Source: Kribbella sindirgiensis
GTDB taxonomy: Bacteria; Actinomycetota; Actinomycetes; Propionibacteriales; Kribbellaceae
Assembly: GCF_004331435.1 (NCBI RefSeq)
Contig: NZ_SJKA01000005.1
Location: forward strand, 1 to 64,000
Direction: 5' to 3'
Length of the DNA stretch: 64,000 nucleotides
Both the position numbers and the translations under genes were made by a program. Numbering within the stretch: the stretch's first letter is position 1; each line of letters opens with the position of its first letter. Below the pieces are notes generated by a model that worked only from the letters and a program-made list of their open reading frames with translations, was not told where the DNA came from and searched no databases. This document shows positions 28,924 through 38,304 of the stretch, one piece after another.

Positions 28924-30072
28924 TCAGCTGAGCAGCGGTCCCACTGCGGTCAGCAGGCCGGTCATCGTGGTGTCGACGTGTTTGTTGCCGTCCGCAAGGA
29001 GTATCGCGATCGCGAGCTTCTTGGCCGGGATCACGAGCAGCAGACTGGAGTGATCGGGCAGGTCACCGCGATGACCGTACGCCGGGTCCGCCCCGAACTG
29101 CTGCGAGAACAGCATCGTGCCCAGTCCGTACTCGCCGTCGCCGCTGGTCATGTCCGCGACGAGATCGGCCGGCAGCACGCGGCCGCCGTACAGCTCGTAG
29201 CCCCAGCGCGCGACCGTCGGCGCATCGGCGGCCAGACCCGCGTTCGCCGCGGACAGGCTGGCGATCGCCCGGCAGGGAAGGTATCCGTCCGGTGCGCCGC
29301 ACGCCGGGTTGGCGTCGGCGACCACCGGCGCCTGTGGCTTCTCGGCGTCCTGGAAGGCAGCGTGCTGCAGACCGGCCGGGATCGCGAGGTCCCGGCGAAG
29401 TACGGCGGCGAGCGATTGCCCGGTCACCTTCTCGATCAGCATGCCGAGCAGAACGTAGCTCGGGTTGCTGTAGTTGTAGGGGCTGTTGGGCGGCCCAACG
29501 GGCGCGGTGTCGTAGGACAGCGCCTGCTCGGGGGTCCAGTGCTTGCTGGGCACGGCCGCGATCGCCTTGTCCATCCGGCCGTAGTCCTCCGGCAAGTAGT
29601 TCGGTACGCCGGACGTCATCGAGAGGTGCTGGCGAACGGTCGCGTTGTTCGCGGTCAGCTTGTGCTTCACGTACGTCGACAGCGGCGCATCGAGATCGAC
29701 CTTCTTCGCCTTCGCGAGCAGCATCACCTCGGACGCGACGAACGTCTTGGTGATACTCGCGACCGCCATGCTCGACGTCGGCACCAGCTTCGTCCCGCGC
29801 GCGTCGAGCCCGGCGGCGCCCGACCAGCTCCACTGATCGGTGACCACCGCCGCGGTCACGCCCCGCGCGCCGGACTCGATGTCCGGCATCGACACCACCT
29901 TCGCGAGCACGTCCTGCAGCACCTTCGCCTTCGCCGGATCCAGTGCGCCCGTCCCCGGGTCGGGAAAGCTCACGGCGGCCGGAGTGCTTGGTGGACCCCC
30001 GGGCTGCCCGTCCCCGCCCGAACAGCCCACCAGCCCCAGCACCAGCAGCACTGCCACCCCAGTTCGCGCCAT
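28924..30072 (-). CDS. Serine beta-lactamase-like lipoprotein (class C/DD-peptidase family)
   Basis: The 382-residue product begins MARTGVAVLLVLGLVGC and is probably a lipoprotein acylated at Cys17. The hydrolase domain has the nucleophile motif SITK (Ser106-Lys109), YSN as the second motif and HRG as the third. It thus resembles class C beta-lactamases, DD-carboxypeptidases and esterases of the beta-lactamase family. Which reaction it performs cannot be decided. The start is chosen at the signal peptide; a longer frame upstream looks non-coding. It lies head-to-head in no operon. Confidence 0.82.
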   Translation of the reverse strand: MARTGVAVLLVLGLVGCSGGDGQPGGPPSTPAAVSFPDPGTGALDPAKAKVLQDVLAKVVSMPDIESGARGVTAAVVTDQWSWSGAAGLDARGTKLVPTSSMAVASITKTFVASEVMLLAKAKKVDLDAPLSTYVKHKLTANNATVRQHLSMTSGVPNYLPEDYGRMDKAIAAVPSKHWTPEQALSYDTAPVGPPNSPYNYSNPSYVLLGMLIEKVTGQSLAAVLRRDLAIPAGLQHAAFQDAEKPQAPVVADANPACGAPDGYLPCRAIASLSAANAGLAADAPTVARWGYELYGGRVLPADLVADMTSGDGEYGLGTMLFSQQFGADPAYGHRGDLPDHSSLLLVIPAKKLAIAILLADGNKHVDTTMTGLLTAVGPLLS

Positions 30073-30134
30073 CCGTCGATGATGACACCGCAGCAGCCCA
30101 CGACCCCCTTCCCGATCGGGCAGTATTCGACGGG

Positions 30135-30506
30135 TCAGGCCTGGGAGATGTAGAGCCGGTTTCCGTCCGGGTCGCGGAGGCTGAACATCGGCGGGACGCC
30201 CGGCCACTCGAGCAGTTCGTCGGTGTCGACGCCGGCACCGAGGAAGTACTCGTGGGCCGCCTTCGCGTCCGGGCTGGCCATCCGGATGCCGGTGTCGACG
30301 CCGGCCGGATTGCCCTCCCTCGCGGGTACGAGCGCGATACTCGCGGCCGAGCCGGCCGGCGCGACCACGATCCAGCGGCCGCCGAACTGCGGCAGCGGTG
30401 CGTCCATCAGCAGCTCGAAGCCCAGGGTCTCGATGTAGAACGCGACCGCACGGTCCTGGTCGGTCACCGGTACGCCGACGGTGCGGATCTCGCTGACATG
30501 GTTCAT
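30135..30506 (-). CDS. VOC (glyoxalase/bleomycin-resistance-like) protein
   Basis: The 123-residue protein has the paired beta-alpha-beta modules of the vicinal oxygen chelate superfamily: VGVPVTDQDRAVAFYIETLGFELLMD and the closing MFSLRDPDGNRLYI. Members include glyoxalases, antibiotic-sequestering proteins and many unknowns. GGAGAAC precedes ATG 30506. It is 62 bp from the lipoprotein gene in the same direction. No substrate can be inferred. Confidence 0.85.
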   Translation of the reverse strand: MNHVSEIRTVGVPVTDQDRAVAFYIETLGFELLMDAPLPQFGGRWIVVAPAGSAASIALVPAREGNPAGVDTGIRMASPDAKAAHEYFLGAGVDTDELLEWPGVPPMFSLRDPDGNRLYISQA

Positions 30507-30587
30507 GGTGGTTCTCCTTCGTGAAGAGGTGCTTTCACCCAGAGGTAGAACCCGATCCGCGGTTTTCGACATCACCCCGAAAAGAAA

Positions 30588-30619
30588 CCCCGGACCGCCT
30601 GCGATCAGGCGGTCCGGGG
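30588..30619 (-). terminator. Rho-independent terminator after the DUF3352 gene
   Basis: CCCCGGACCGCCT (30588-30600) and AGGCGGTCCGGGG (30607-30619) form a perfect 13-bp stem with a 6-nt loop. In minus orientation it is followed by TTTCTTTT, the best terminator signature in the window. Confidence 0.9.
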
Positions 30620-30641
30620 CTGTTCGGCAGCGTGTGGCTGA

Positions 30642-32513
30642 CTACTTCGCGACGACTCGCATGGTGATTTCCGCCTCGCCGTCGCCGGTGGAGCGGGTCA
30701 CGATGCCGGCTGAGCGGAGTGCGGCCAGATCCTTGTCCTCGGAGAACCGGTCGCTGAGCGCGCCGGCAGCCTCGAAGTCGACGTACCCGATCATCACGGC
30801 GCCCTTGGTGTCGGGCAGGGCCTGCTTGAAGTTCTCGGTGCCGCCAAGGTTGCCGCCCTTCAGCACCGTCTCCGCGTAGTCCTTGCTGGTCGAGACGACG
30901 AGCGTGTCGTCGTCCTTCGCGGTCTCGATCGGGATGTTCGCCGACGACCGCTGGCGGAGCAGCGAGGTCAGCTTCTGCACGACCGGCTCGGCCTTCGCCG
31001 GGTCGGTCTCCATCCGGGCCGCGATCTTCGGGCCGTCCGCGGTGTCCTTGTCGATCGAGACCGACAGGTTCTTGCCCGCGAGGCTCTTCAGGTCGTCCGG
31101 CAGCTTCAGACCGGTCTCCTGCGCGATCTCGTCGATCATCGGCTGGAGCTTGTCGCCGCCCGCCTTCTGCACCTGCGCCCAGGCGGTGTCGATCAGGCTC
31201 TCGCCACCGGAGATCGCGATCGCGCCGGCCGTGCTGTCCGGCAGCTTCGTGACCAGGTCGCCGGCGTCGGCGGCACCCACCTTGACGCTCTTGTCGCCGT
31301 GCGCGATGCCCTTGAGCTCGACGTACGACGCGTCGAACCGCAGCGCCACCGCAGCGGTCGCGTCACCCAGGCCGGCGATCTGGCCGGAGTCGACCTTGCC
31401 GCTGATCGAGGCCAGGCCCTTCGCGTCCGCCCAGCCCGAGATGAAGCCCTGCTCGCCGAGCTTGTCCATGTCCGCGCTGAACTTGGCGTTCTTGCTCAGC
31501 GGGTTGTCCTTCGCCGTCGCGATCGCCGAGTCGACGGTCGCCTGGTTCTCGGCCAGCAGCATGTAGCCGTTGCTGAACGCGCGACCGGGCTTCTCGTCCT
31601 CGTTCGCCAGCAGCTTGTCCATGCCCTTGGTCGCGGCGTCCTCGTCCTTGATCTGGACCGCGACCACCGGGACCGGCTCGTCCTTGCCCTCGGCCGGCGG
31701 CAGCGCGGCGAATCCGGCGCGGTCACCGAGCCACGGCTTGACGTCCTTGTCGTAGTCGACCTGGGCGAGGTCGTCGCCGGCCGACTTCTTGATCTGCTCG
31801 AACAGCTTCTGCTTCAGGTCGTCCTGCTCACCGGTGAGGCCGAGGTTGTCCTTCACGGACGGGAACTTCATCATGAACCGGATCGCCGCGACCTTCTGGC
31901 CGGCGGACGGGTTCAGGTCCACGCGGACGTACCCGACCGCGGTGCCCGGCAGAACGTCGGCCGGCTGCTTACCGCCGCCACCGAGCTTGCCGTAGGCAAA
32001 GATGCCGCCGCCCGCGACCACCAGCACCATCGCCAGGGCGGCGATGATCGGGATCAGCTTGCCGCGCTTCTTCTTCGGCTCCGGCTGCCACTGCTGCGGA
32101 CCGCCGTACCCGGGGCCCTGCGGCGGCTGCCCACCGACATGCATCTGCTCGTACGACGCCTGACCCGGCTGACCCGGCTGGCCGTACGGCGAACCGGGCT
32201 GCGGGCCGTGCGGACCCTGGGGACCGCCGTACTGCGGGCCGCCCTGCTGCGGGGCACCGTACTGCTGGCCCTGCTGCGGAGCGCCCTGCTGTGGGCCGCC
32301 GTACTGCTGGCCCTGCTGCGGAGCACCGTGCTGTGGGCCGCCGTAAGGCTGGCCCTGTTGCGGGTAGCCCTGCTGGCCCGGCTGCGGGCCCTGGGGACCG
32401 CCCTGCTGGGGCCAGAGGTTCTGCCCCTGCGGGTTCTGACCCTGCGGCGGACCGTACTGCGGCTGCTGACCGCCGGCACCTGGGTACGTGGGTGGTTGGT
32501 TCTGGTCGGACAT
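30642..32513 (-). CDS. DUF3352 membrane-anchored protein with Gln/Pro/Gly-rich cytoplasmic tail
   Basis: The 623-residue protein starts MSDQNQPPTYPG. About 150 residues of Gln/Gly/Pro repeats (QQYGGPQQG-type) come first, then basic residues and one transmembrane helix (LIPIIAALAMVLVVAGGG). The rest is a large extracellular DUF3352 domain, recognised by PADVLPGTAVGYVRVDLNPS and FMMKFPSVKDNL. The function of the family is unknown. GAGGGAGCAT precedes the ATG. A TAGCCT box (32558-32563 on the minus strand) gives a likely own promoter, and a strong terminator follows. Confidence 0.8.
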   Translation of the reverse strand: MSDQNQPPTYPGAGGQQPQYGPPQGQNPQGQNLWPQQGGPQGPQPGQQGYPQQGQPYGGPQHGAPQQGQQYGGPQQGAPQQGQQYGAPQQGGPQYGGPQGPHGPQPGSPYGQPGQPGQASYEQMHVGGQPPQGPGYGGPQQWQPEPKKKRGKLIPIIAALAMVLVVAGGGIFAYGKLGGGGKQPADVLPGTAVGYVRVDLNPSAGQKVAAIRFMMKFPSVKDNLGLTGEQDDLKQKLFEQIKKSAGDDLAQVDYDKDVKPWLGDRAGFAALPPAEGKDEPVPVVAVQIKDEDAATKGMDKLLANEDEKPGRAFSNGYMLLAENQATVDSAIATAKDNPLSKNAKFSADMDKLGEQGFISGWADAKGLASISGKVDSGQIAGLGDATAAVALRFDASYVELKGIAHGDKSVKVGAADAGDLVTKLPDSTAGAIAISGGESLIDTAWAQVQKAGGDKLQPMIDEIAQETGLKLPDDLKSLAGKNLSVSIDKDTADGPKIAARMETDPAKAEPVVQKLTSLLRQRSSANIPIETAKDDDTLVVSTSKDYAETVLKGGNLGGTENFKQALPDTKGAVMIGYVDFEAAGALSDRFSEDKDLAALRSAGIVTRSTGDGEAEITMRVVAK

Positions 32514-32560
32514 ATGCTCCCTCGCTGGCTCCGGTGGCCTCACCGCCGGACCTACAAAGG

Positions 32561-33199
32561 CTAGTGGAGCGGCGGTCCAGGGTCCGACGCAGCAGGTTGC
32601 GAAGTGGTTGCAACCGGGTCGGCGCGCCAGGTGGTGGCCGCGATGATCGCGCAGGCCAAGGCGGCACCGACCAGCCAGGAGGCCGCCGGGGTCCACGTAT
32701 GCAGCTCCAGCGGGGCCGAGACGAGATCACCCGGGTGAGCGGCCCGCAGCCGCGGCTCGAGCGGGTCGTGCCCGAGGAGCATGCCAACGCCCCACGACAC
32801 TCCGGCACCGAGGCACGCACCGAGCGTGACGATCGCGACCGACCACGGGCCGTAGTTCCGCAGCCACCAGAACAACGCGGCGCCGAGCACCACGGCCGTC
32901 ACGAACCCGATCGCGGTGAACGTCCCGTCCGGCCCGAAGATCCGGGTCATCTGCTCCTCGCCCAGCGCGCCACCCTGCTCGTCCACGGTGTACTGCGCCA
33001 ACGGCGAGAACTGCTGCCATCCCCACCCGGCCACCACACCGGCGACCAGGAACACCACCACGGTCACCAGAACCGCCTTCGCCCACGGCAACCGCGGCTC
33101 CTCGACCACCGGCGCACCAAACGGGTTATACGACGGCGGCGCCAGGTACGGCGACGGCTGCCCGGACTGCGGCAGTGACGGTTGTCGTGGTTGACTCAC
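32561..33199 (-). CDS. DUF2567-like multi-spanning membrane protein
   Basis: The 212-residue protein has a Pro/Ser/Gln-rich N-terminus (SQPRQPSLPQSGQPSPY) and four predicted membrane helices, the first at AVLVTVVVFLVAGVVAGWGW. The extracellular loop after helix 1 (QYTVDEQGGALGEEQM) fits DUF2567, a family of unknown function in actinobacteria. The start chosen is GTG 33199, which overlaps the stop of the Abi-like gene by 4 bp (GTGA). A GTG two codons upstream is possible. The coupling to a HEPN-type gene is unusual. Confidence 0.65.
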   Translation of the reverse strand: MSQPRQPSLPQSGQPSPYLAPPSYNPFGAPVVEEPRLPWAKAVLVTVVVFLVAGVVAGWGWQQFSPLAQYTVDEQGGALGEEQMTRIFGPDGTFTAIGFVTAVVLGAALFWWLRNYGPWSVAIVTLGACLGAGVSWGVGMLLGHDPLEPRLRAAHPGDLVSAPLELHTWTPAASWLVGAALACAIIAATTWRADPVATTSQPAASDPGPPLH

Positions 33200-33879
33200 G
33201 TGCACAGTGTGGCAGGCCGCTCCACAAGGAGCTTCGGCACCCGGCTGACCGCCTCGACGCGTTCACTCAGTCGTGGCGAGATCCGCCTCGCGACATCGAG
33301 CACGCGCTGATGGTCCGCAAGCAGGTCACGTCCATGGATTGGCTCGTGATGAGCGATCCGATTGCGCAGGCGTCGCAGTTCATCCAGCTCCGAATGCAAC
33401 CGCGTTCGGCGGACCGGCCCGTCGAACGCGTACTGGAGACAAGGCTGCCAGAGCCGCCGGTTGTACTCATCGGACAGCAGAGACCACCAGAAGCCCAACA
33501 TCAACTCGGCGACTACCTTGCCATGAAGCTCAGGGCGGCCACCTCGAGTGGCGTTGTTACGAGCGTCCGCGACCTTGCGGCGAGTCCGTGGAGTCAGCGG
33601 TACGCGCGAATCGGCGTACCAGGACGACTGAGCACCCAGCCCCTTCGCCCAAGCTGCGAGCTGCCGATCCATCGCATTGCGCAGCCCCACCTCGACATAG
33701 TGCAGTTCCTCGTGGAATGCGGAGCTGGCTTGGGTGTTCCAGTCGTAGAGACGCAGTGCCGAGGTCAGGCTGCCGTCTGTCGCGGCGAGATACGGGCCCA
33801 GGCGGGCCTCAGACAGTAGGTTCTCCAGCGTCCACGGTCGGCTGCGCGACGCGGTGTGGCGCTGCATTCGGTTACTCAT
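33196..33879 (-). CDS. Abi-like protein with HEPN RNase motif
   Basis: The 227-residue protein matches the actinobacterial Abi-like group. It has conserved SAFHEELHYVEVGLRNAMD in the first half and ELRRLRNRIAHHEPIH in the second. The latter is the R-N-x-x-A-H motif of HEPN domains, many of which are RNases in toxin-antitoxin, CRISPR and phage-exclusion systems. No catalytic residue is missing from that motif. The stop overlaps the start of a membrane-protein gene. A defence role is inferred from the family name and fold only; homologues also exist as lone genes of unknown function. Confidence 0.72.
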   Translation of the reverse strand: MSNRMQRHTASRSRPWTLENLLSEARLGPYLAATDGSLTSALRLYDWNTQASSAFHEELHYVEVGLRNAMDRQLAAWAKGLGAQSSWYADSRVPLTPRTRRKVADARNNATRGGRPELHGKVVAELMLGFWWSLLSDEYNRRLWQPCLQYAFDGPVRRTRLHSELDELRRLRNRIAHHEPIHGRDLLADHQRVLDVARRISPRLSERVEAVSRVPKLLVERPATLCT

Positions 33880-33936
33880 CGCACACAGACCTGCCCGGAG
33901 GTCGCCTTGAACTGGTATTCTTGAGAAGCAACGAGA

Positions 33937-33986
33937 GCCCCGGGAATGACGGCGTACCGACTTCGGTCAGGGAAACCCCCCGGGGC
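33937..33986. terminator. Branched hairpin after dnaE
   Basis: GCCCCGGG (33937-33944) pairs with CCCGGGGC (33979-33986). An inner hairpin ACCGA/TCGGT (33956-33967) fits within it. It lies between the dnaE stop and the Abi-like gene and probably ends the dnaE transcript. CCTTTG follows the stem on the plus strand, so it is terminator-like on that strand too. A structured leader for the Abi-like gene is the alternative. Confidence 0.45.
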
Positions 33987-34020
33987 CTTTGCTTGTCCGG
34001 GCGCTTCCTCCTGCCATCGA

Positions 34021-37000
34021 TCAGCTGGCCAGGCAGGACGGGCCCAGGAGGGCTTTCAGGTCGGCCATGAGGGACGAGGTGGGGGTCACGCGGAAGCGGT
34101 CGCCGATCCGCATGACCGTCGTTTTCTGGCGCGCCTGGAGGCGGAGGTGGACCTCGGTCATCCCGGGGTGCGAGGTCAGGATGTCCTTCAGCTGGTCGAC
34201 GACCGGCGGAGTGCAGCGGTTGACCGGCATCGTGAGCACCACCGGCCCGCTCGGGCCTTCGGTGAGGTCGGGGACGACGACCTCGTCGCCGCTCAGCTCG
34301 AGCCGGTCCTCGCGGCGGCGTACCCGGCCCTTCATCAGGATGATCGCGTCGTTGGTGAGCAGGTGCGCGTGCAGCTGGTACGCCGAGGAGAACATCATCA
34401 CCTCGATCGAACCTTCGAGGTCCTCGATGGTGACGATCGCGTAGATGTCGCCGCGCTTGTTCACCTTCCGCTGGACCGCGGTCACCAGGCCGCCGATCGT
34501 CACCCGGCTGCCGTCCGGCCGCTCCTCGTCGGCGAGCAGCTGACCGATCGTGCAGTCGCTGCCGTTGGTGAGCACGTGCTCGACGCCGAACAGCGGGTGG
34601 TCGGACACGTACAGCCCCAGCATGTCGCGCTCGTGCGCCAGCTTGGTGGCCTTGTCCCACTCCTCGATCTCCGGGACGGTCACGGTCAGGCGGCTGTTGC
34701 CCTCGCCCTCGTCCGTGTCGTCGTCACCCATCGAGAACAGGTCGAACTGCCCGTGCGCCTCGTTCCGCTTGAGGTCGATGGCCTCGTCGACGGCCTGCTC
34801 GTGCACCGCGACGATCGCCCGCCGGGCGTGGCTCATCGAGTCGAACGAGCCGGCCTTGGCCAGCGATTCGATCACGCGCTTGTTGCAGACCGGCAGCGGC
34901 ACCTTGTCGATGAAGTCGACGAAGTCGGTGAACCGGCCCTTCTCCTCGCGGGCCGCGACGATCTCGGCGACCACGTTCACACCGACGTTACGGATCGCGG
35001 ACAGGCCGAAGCGGATGTCGGTGCCGACCGGGGTGAAGTTCGAGTCGGACTCGTTGACGTCCGGCGGCAGCACCTTGATGCCCATCCGGCGGCACTCGTT
35101 CAGGTAGATGGCCATCTTGTCCTTGTCGTCCTTCACGGACGTCAGGACGGCGGCCATGTACTCCGCCGGGTAGTTGGCCTTCATGTACGCGGTCCAGTAC
35201 GAGACCAGACCGTACGCCGCGGAGTGCGCCTTGTTGAACGCGTAGTCGGAGAACGGCAGCAGAACGTCCCACAGCGCCTTGATCGACGCGTCGGAGAAAC
35301 CGTTGGACTTCATGCCCTCCGCGAAGCCGACGTACTCCGCGTCCAGCACCTCGCGCTTCTTCTTGCCCATCGCCCGGCGCAGCAGGTCCGCCTTGCCGAG
35401 CGTGTAGCCGGCCAGGCGCTGGGCGATCTCCATCACCTGCTCCTGGTACACGATCAGGCCGTAGGTGACGCCGAGGACGGGCTCGAGCGCGACCGCGAGC
35501 TCGTCGTGCGGGTAGCTGATCTCCTGCTGCCCGTTCTTGCGGAGCGCGTAGTTGGTGTGGCTGTTCGCGCCCATCGGGCCCGGCCGGTAGAGCGCCGTAC
35601 TCGCCGAGATGTCCTCGAAGTTGTCCGGCTTCATCAGCCGCAGCAGCGCCCGCATCGGCCCGCCGTCGAACTGGAAGACGCCGAGCGTGTCACCCCGCGC
35701 CAGCAGGTCGTACGTCGGTTTGTCGTCGAGGTCCTTGCTCAGCTTGTCGAGGTCGATCGTGATCCCGTGCGCGGCCTCGATGTTCTTGACCGCGTCGTCC
35801 ATGATCGTCAGGTTCCGCAGGCCCAGGAAGTCCATCTTGACCAGGCCGAGCGTCTCGCAGCTCGGGTAGTCGAACTGGGTGATCACCTGGCCGTCCTGCT
35901 CGCGGCGCATGATCGGGATCAGCTCGATCAGCGGCTCGCTGGACATGATCACGCCGGCCGCGTGCACACCCCACTGGCGCTTCAGGTTCTCCAGGCCGCG
36001 GGCGGTGTCGACGATCTTGCGGACGTCCTGGTCGCCCTCGTACAGCGTGCGGAACTCGCCGGCCTCGGAGTACCGCTTGTGCTGCGGGTCGAAGATGCCG
36101 GACAGCGGGACGTCCTTGCCCATCACCGCGGGCGGCATCGCCTTGGTGATCCGGTCGCCCATCGCGAACGGGTAGTCCAGCACCCGGCCGGCGTCCTTGA
36201 TCGCCTGCTTGGCCTTGATGGTGCCGTAGGTGACGATCATCGCGACCCGGTCGTCGCCGTACTTCTCGGTGACGTAGCGGATCACCTCGGGGCGGCGACG
36301 GTCGTCGAAGTCGATGTCGAAGTCGGGCATCGACATGCGTTCCGGGTTCAGGAAGCGCTCGAAGAACAGACCGTGCAGCAGCGGGTCCAGGTCGGTGATC
36401 TTCATCGCGTACGCGCACATCGAGCCCGCGCCGGAGCCACGGCCCGGGCCGACCCGGATGCCGTTCGCCTTGGCCCAGTTGATGAAGTCGGCGACGACGA
36501 GGAAGTAGCCGGCGTACCCCTTCGAGACGATGACCTCGATCTCGTAGTCGGTGCGCTTCCGGACGTCGTCCGGGATCCCGTCGGGATACCGGAAGTGCAG
36601 ACCGGTCTCGACCTCGGCGACGAACCACGACTCCTCGTTGTGGCCCTCGGGGCACGGGAACCGCGGCATGAACCGGCCCTCGCCCTCGGTGAAGCTCACA
36701 TCGCACTGCTCGGCGATCAGCAGCGTGTTGTCACACGCCTCCGGGAAGTCCTTCCAGACCTCGCGCATCTCGGCCGCGGTCTTGACGTAGAACTCGTTCG
36801 CGTCGAACTTGAAGCGGTTCGGGTCGGACAGCGTCGAGCCGGACTGGACGCACAGCAGCGCGGCGTGCGCGGTCGAGTCCTCGGGCTTGGTGTAGTGCAG
36901 GTCGTTGGTCGCGACCAGCGGCAGACCGAGCTCCTTGGCCAGCTTCAGCAGGTCGCCCTGGATGTTCCGCTCGATGCCGAGGCCGTGGTCCATCAGCTCG

Positions 37001-37569
37001 CAGTAGTAGTTCTCCCGGCCGAAGATGTCGCGGAACTCCGCGGCGGCCTCGACGGCCTCCTTGTACTGCCCCAGGCGGAGCCGGGTCTGCACCTCGCCGG
37101 ACGGGCAGCCGGTGGTCGCGATCAGGCCCTGGCCGTACGTGTTCAGCAGCTCGCGGTCCATCCGGGGCTTGAAGTAGTAGCCCTCGAGGCTGGCCAGCGA
37201 GCTCATCTTGAACAGATTGTGCATACCGGAGGTGTTCTTCGCCAGCAGCGTCATGTGGGTGTAGGCACCCGAGCCGGAGACGTCGTCACGGCCGGAGTTC
37301 GCGTCACCCCACTTGACCCGCTTCCGCTCCGAGCGGTGGGTGTGCGGCGTCAGGTACGCCTCGACGCCGATGATCGGCTTGACGTCGTACTTCTTCGCGG
37401 TCTTCCAGAACTCGTAGGCGCCGAACACGTACCCGTGGTCGGTGGTCGCGATCGCCGGCATGCCCATTTCCTGGGCGGTCTTGAACAACTCGTCGATCCG
37501 CGCGGCGCCGTCCAGCATCGAGTACTCCGTGTGCACGTGGAGATGCACAAAACTGTCGCTGGACGCCAT
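34021..37569 (-). CDS. dnaE: DNA polymerase III alpha subunit
   Basis: The 1182-residue replicative polymerase begins with a PHP domain (HLHVHTEYSMLDGA). The catalytic palm includes RVGPGRGSGAGS and the aspartate motif PDFDIDFDD near residue 415. Next come the thumb, fingers, HhH region (around RFGLSAIRNVGVNVV) and an OB-fold domain in the last 200 residues. Length fits DnaE1, the essential form. GGGAGG precedes ATG 37569. The neighbourhood with rluD, lspA and ileS is common in actinobacteria. Confidence 0.96.
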   Translation of the reverse strand: MASSDSFVHLHVHTEYSMLDGAARIDELFKTAQEMGMPAIATTDHGYVFGAYEFWKTAKKYDVKPIIGVEAYLTPHTHRSERKRVKWGDANSGRDDVSGSGAYTHMTLLAKNTSGMHNLFKMSSLASLEGYYFKPRMDRELLNTYGQGLIATTGCPSGEVQTRLRLGQYKEAVEAAAEFRDIFGRENYYCELMDHGLGIERNIQGDLLKLAKELGLPLVATNDLHYTKPEDSTAHAALLCVQSGSTLSDPNRFKFDANEFYVKTAAEMREVWKDFPEACDNTLLIAEQCDVSFTEGEGRFMPRFPCPEGHNEESWFVAEVETGLHFRYPDGIPDDVRKRTDYEIEVIVSKGYAGYFLVVADFINWAKANGIRVGPGRGSGAGSMCAYAMKITDLDPLLHGLFFERFLNPERMSMPDFDIDFDDRRRPEVIRYVTEKYGDDRVAMIVTYGTIKAKQAIKDAGRVLDYPFAMGDRITKAMPPAVMGKDVPLSGIFDPQHKRYSEAGEFRTLYEGDQDVRKIVDTARGLENLKRQWGVHAAGVIMSSEPLIELIPIMRREQDGQVITQFDYPSCETLGLVKMDFLGLRNLTIMDDAVKNIEAAHGITIDLDKLSKDLDDKPTYDLLARGDTLGVFQFDGGPMRALLRLMKPDNFEDISASTALYRPGPMGANSHTNYALRKNGQQEISYPHDELAVALEPVLGVTYGLIVYQEQVMEIAQRLAGYTLGKADLLRRAMGKKKREVLDAEYVGFAEGMKSNGFSDASIKALWDVLLPFSDYAFNKAHSAAYGLVSYWTAYMKANYPAEYMAAVLTSVKDDKDKMAIYLNECRRMGIKVLPPDVNESDSNFTPVGTDIRFGLSAIRNVGVNVVAEIVAAREEKGRFTDFVDFIDKVPLPVCNKRVIESLAKAGSFDSMSHARRAIVAVHEQAVDEAIDLKRNEAHGQFDLFSMGDDDTDEGEGNSRLTVTVPEIEEWDKATKLAHERDMLGLYVSDHPLFGVEHVLTNGSDCTIGQLLADEERPDGSRVTIGGLVTAVQRKVNKRGDIYAIVTIEDLEGSIEVMMFSSAYQLHAHLLTNDAIILMKGRVRRREDRLELSGDEVVVPDLTEGPSGPVVLTMPVNRCTPPVVDQLKDILTSHPGMTEVHLRLQARQKTTVMRIGDRFRVTPTSSLMADLKALLGPSCLAS

Positions 37570-37698
37570 ATCGACGCAGACCTCCCAGGGCGCGATTCAG
37601 ATGAACCGCTACAGCCTATGCGGGCCCGTGGACAGTTCTGAACCGGCTCACCGACACGCCGTCCACCGCCCGCTATCCGGGCGTGGACCGAACCAGAT

Positions 37699-38304
37699 TC
37701 ACACCAGTTCGCGGCGCTCGCCGTCGACGGCGAGCGCCTGGCCGTCGCGCATCTTGAGGTGCGGTACGGCGGTCCGCTCGTACAACTCGGCGACGCCGGC
37801 GAGCAGTTCGGTCTCGGGATGACCGGGTGAGTCGAGGTGCGGGACGATCGCGTGGTCGAGGACGCCGAGACCGGCCCAGATGACGTCGCCGTCGACGGCG
37901 GTGACGTCATCGCACAGTTCGAGCCCGCGGAGGCTCGGCGCCAGGACGCACGGCCCGGCGCTGTAGCCGGCGTACACGAGCTGCTCCAACCTGATCAGGT
38001 TGGGAAGGGTACGGTCGGCGCCGGAGCGGGACATCGCGGCGCGGAGGACGAAGACGTTGCCGCCGCGGACCCACAGGCCGTCGTACCCGTCGAAGTCGGC
38101 GGTCACGCGCAGGTCCAGCTCCTCGGCGCGAAGCCCCAGCTCGGTCAGCCACCGGATCTCCTCGGCGACCTTCTCCGCACGGACGGCCGGGTCCTCCGCG
38201 TCGATCGCGTTGCAGATCACCGCGACGTTCGGGTTGCGTGGCAGCAGGGCGACCAGGTGTTCCGGGTGGTCGCCGAGGCGGAAGGACGAGAGGTACAGCT
38301 TCAC
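37699..38304 (-). CDS. Peptidase S51 (dipeptidase E-like)
   Basis: The 201-residue protein starts at GTG 38304 ([11 protein letters not shown]) and overlaps the pseudouridine synthase stop by 4 bp. It contains [11 protein letters not shown] and the nucleophile motif [11 protein letters not shown], with Ser as catalytic residue, and the C-terminal [11 protein letters not shown]. These match the S51 family of cytoplasmic peptidases, which release N-terminal aspartyl dipeptides or act on cyanophycin-type products. Substrate is unknown here. It ends 130 bp upstream of dnaE. Confidence 0.82.
   Translation of the reverse strand: MKLYLSSFRLGDHPEHLVALLPRNPNVAVICNAIDAEDPAVRAEKVAEEIRWLTELGLRAEELDLRVTADFDGYDGLWVRGGNVFVLRAAMSRSGADRTLPNLIRLEQLVYAGYSAGPCVLAPSLRGLELCDDVTAVDGDVIWAGLGVLDHAIVPHLDSPGHPETELLAGVAELYERTAVPHLKMRDGQALAVDGERRELV

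Noticed and set aside
28924..30072. Beta-lactamase resistance determinant
   Set aside because: SxxK, YxN and HxG motifs are shared by DD-peptidases and esterases; a beta-lactamase function is only one option.
33946..37641. Very long open frame on the plus strand opposite dnaE
   Set aside because: Antisense shadow: Val/Asp/His/Arg-rich without domains; dnaE on the minus strand has all catalytic motifs.
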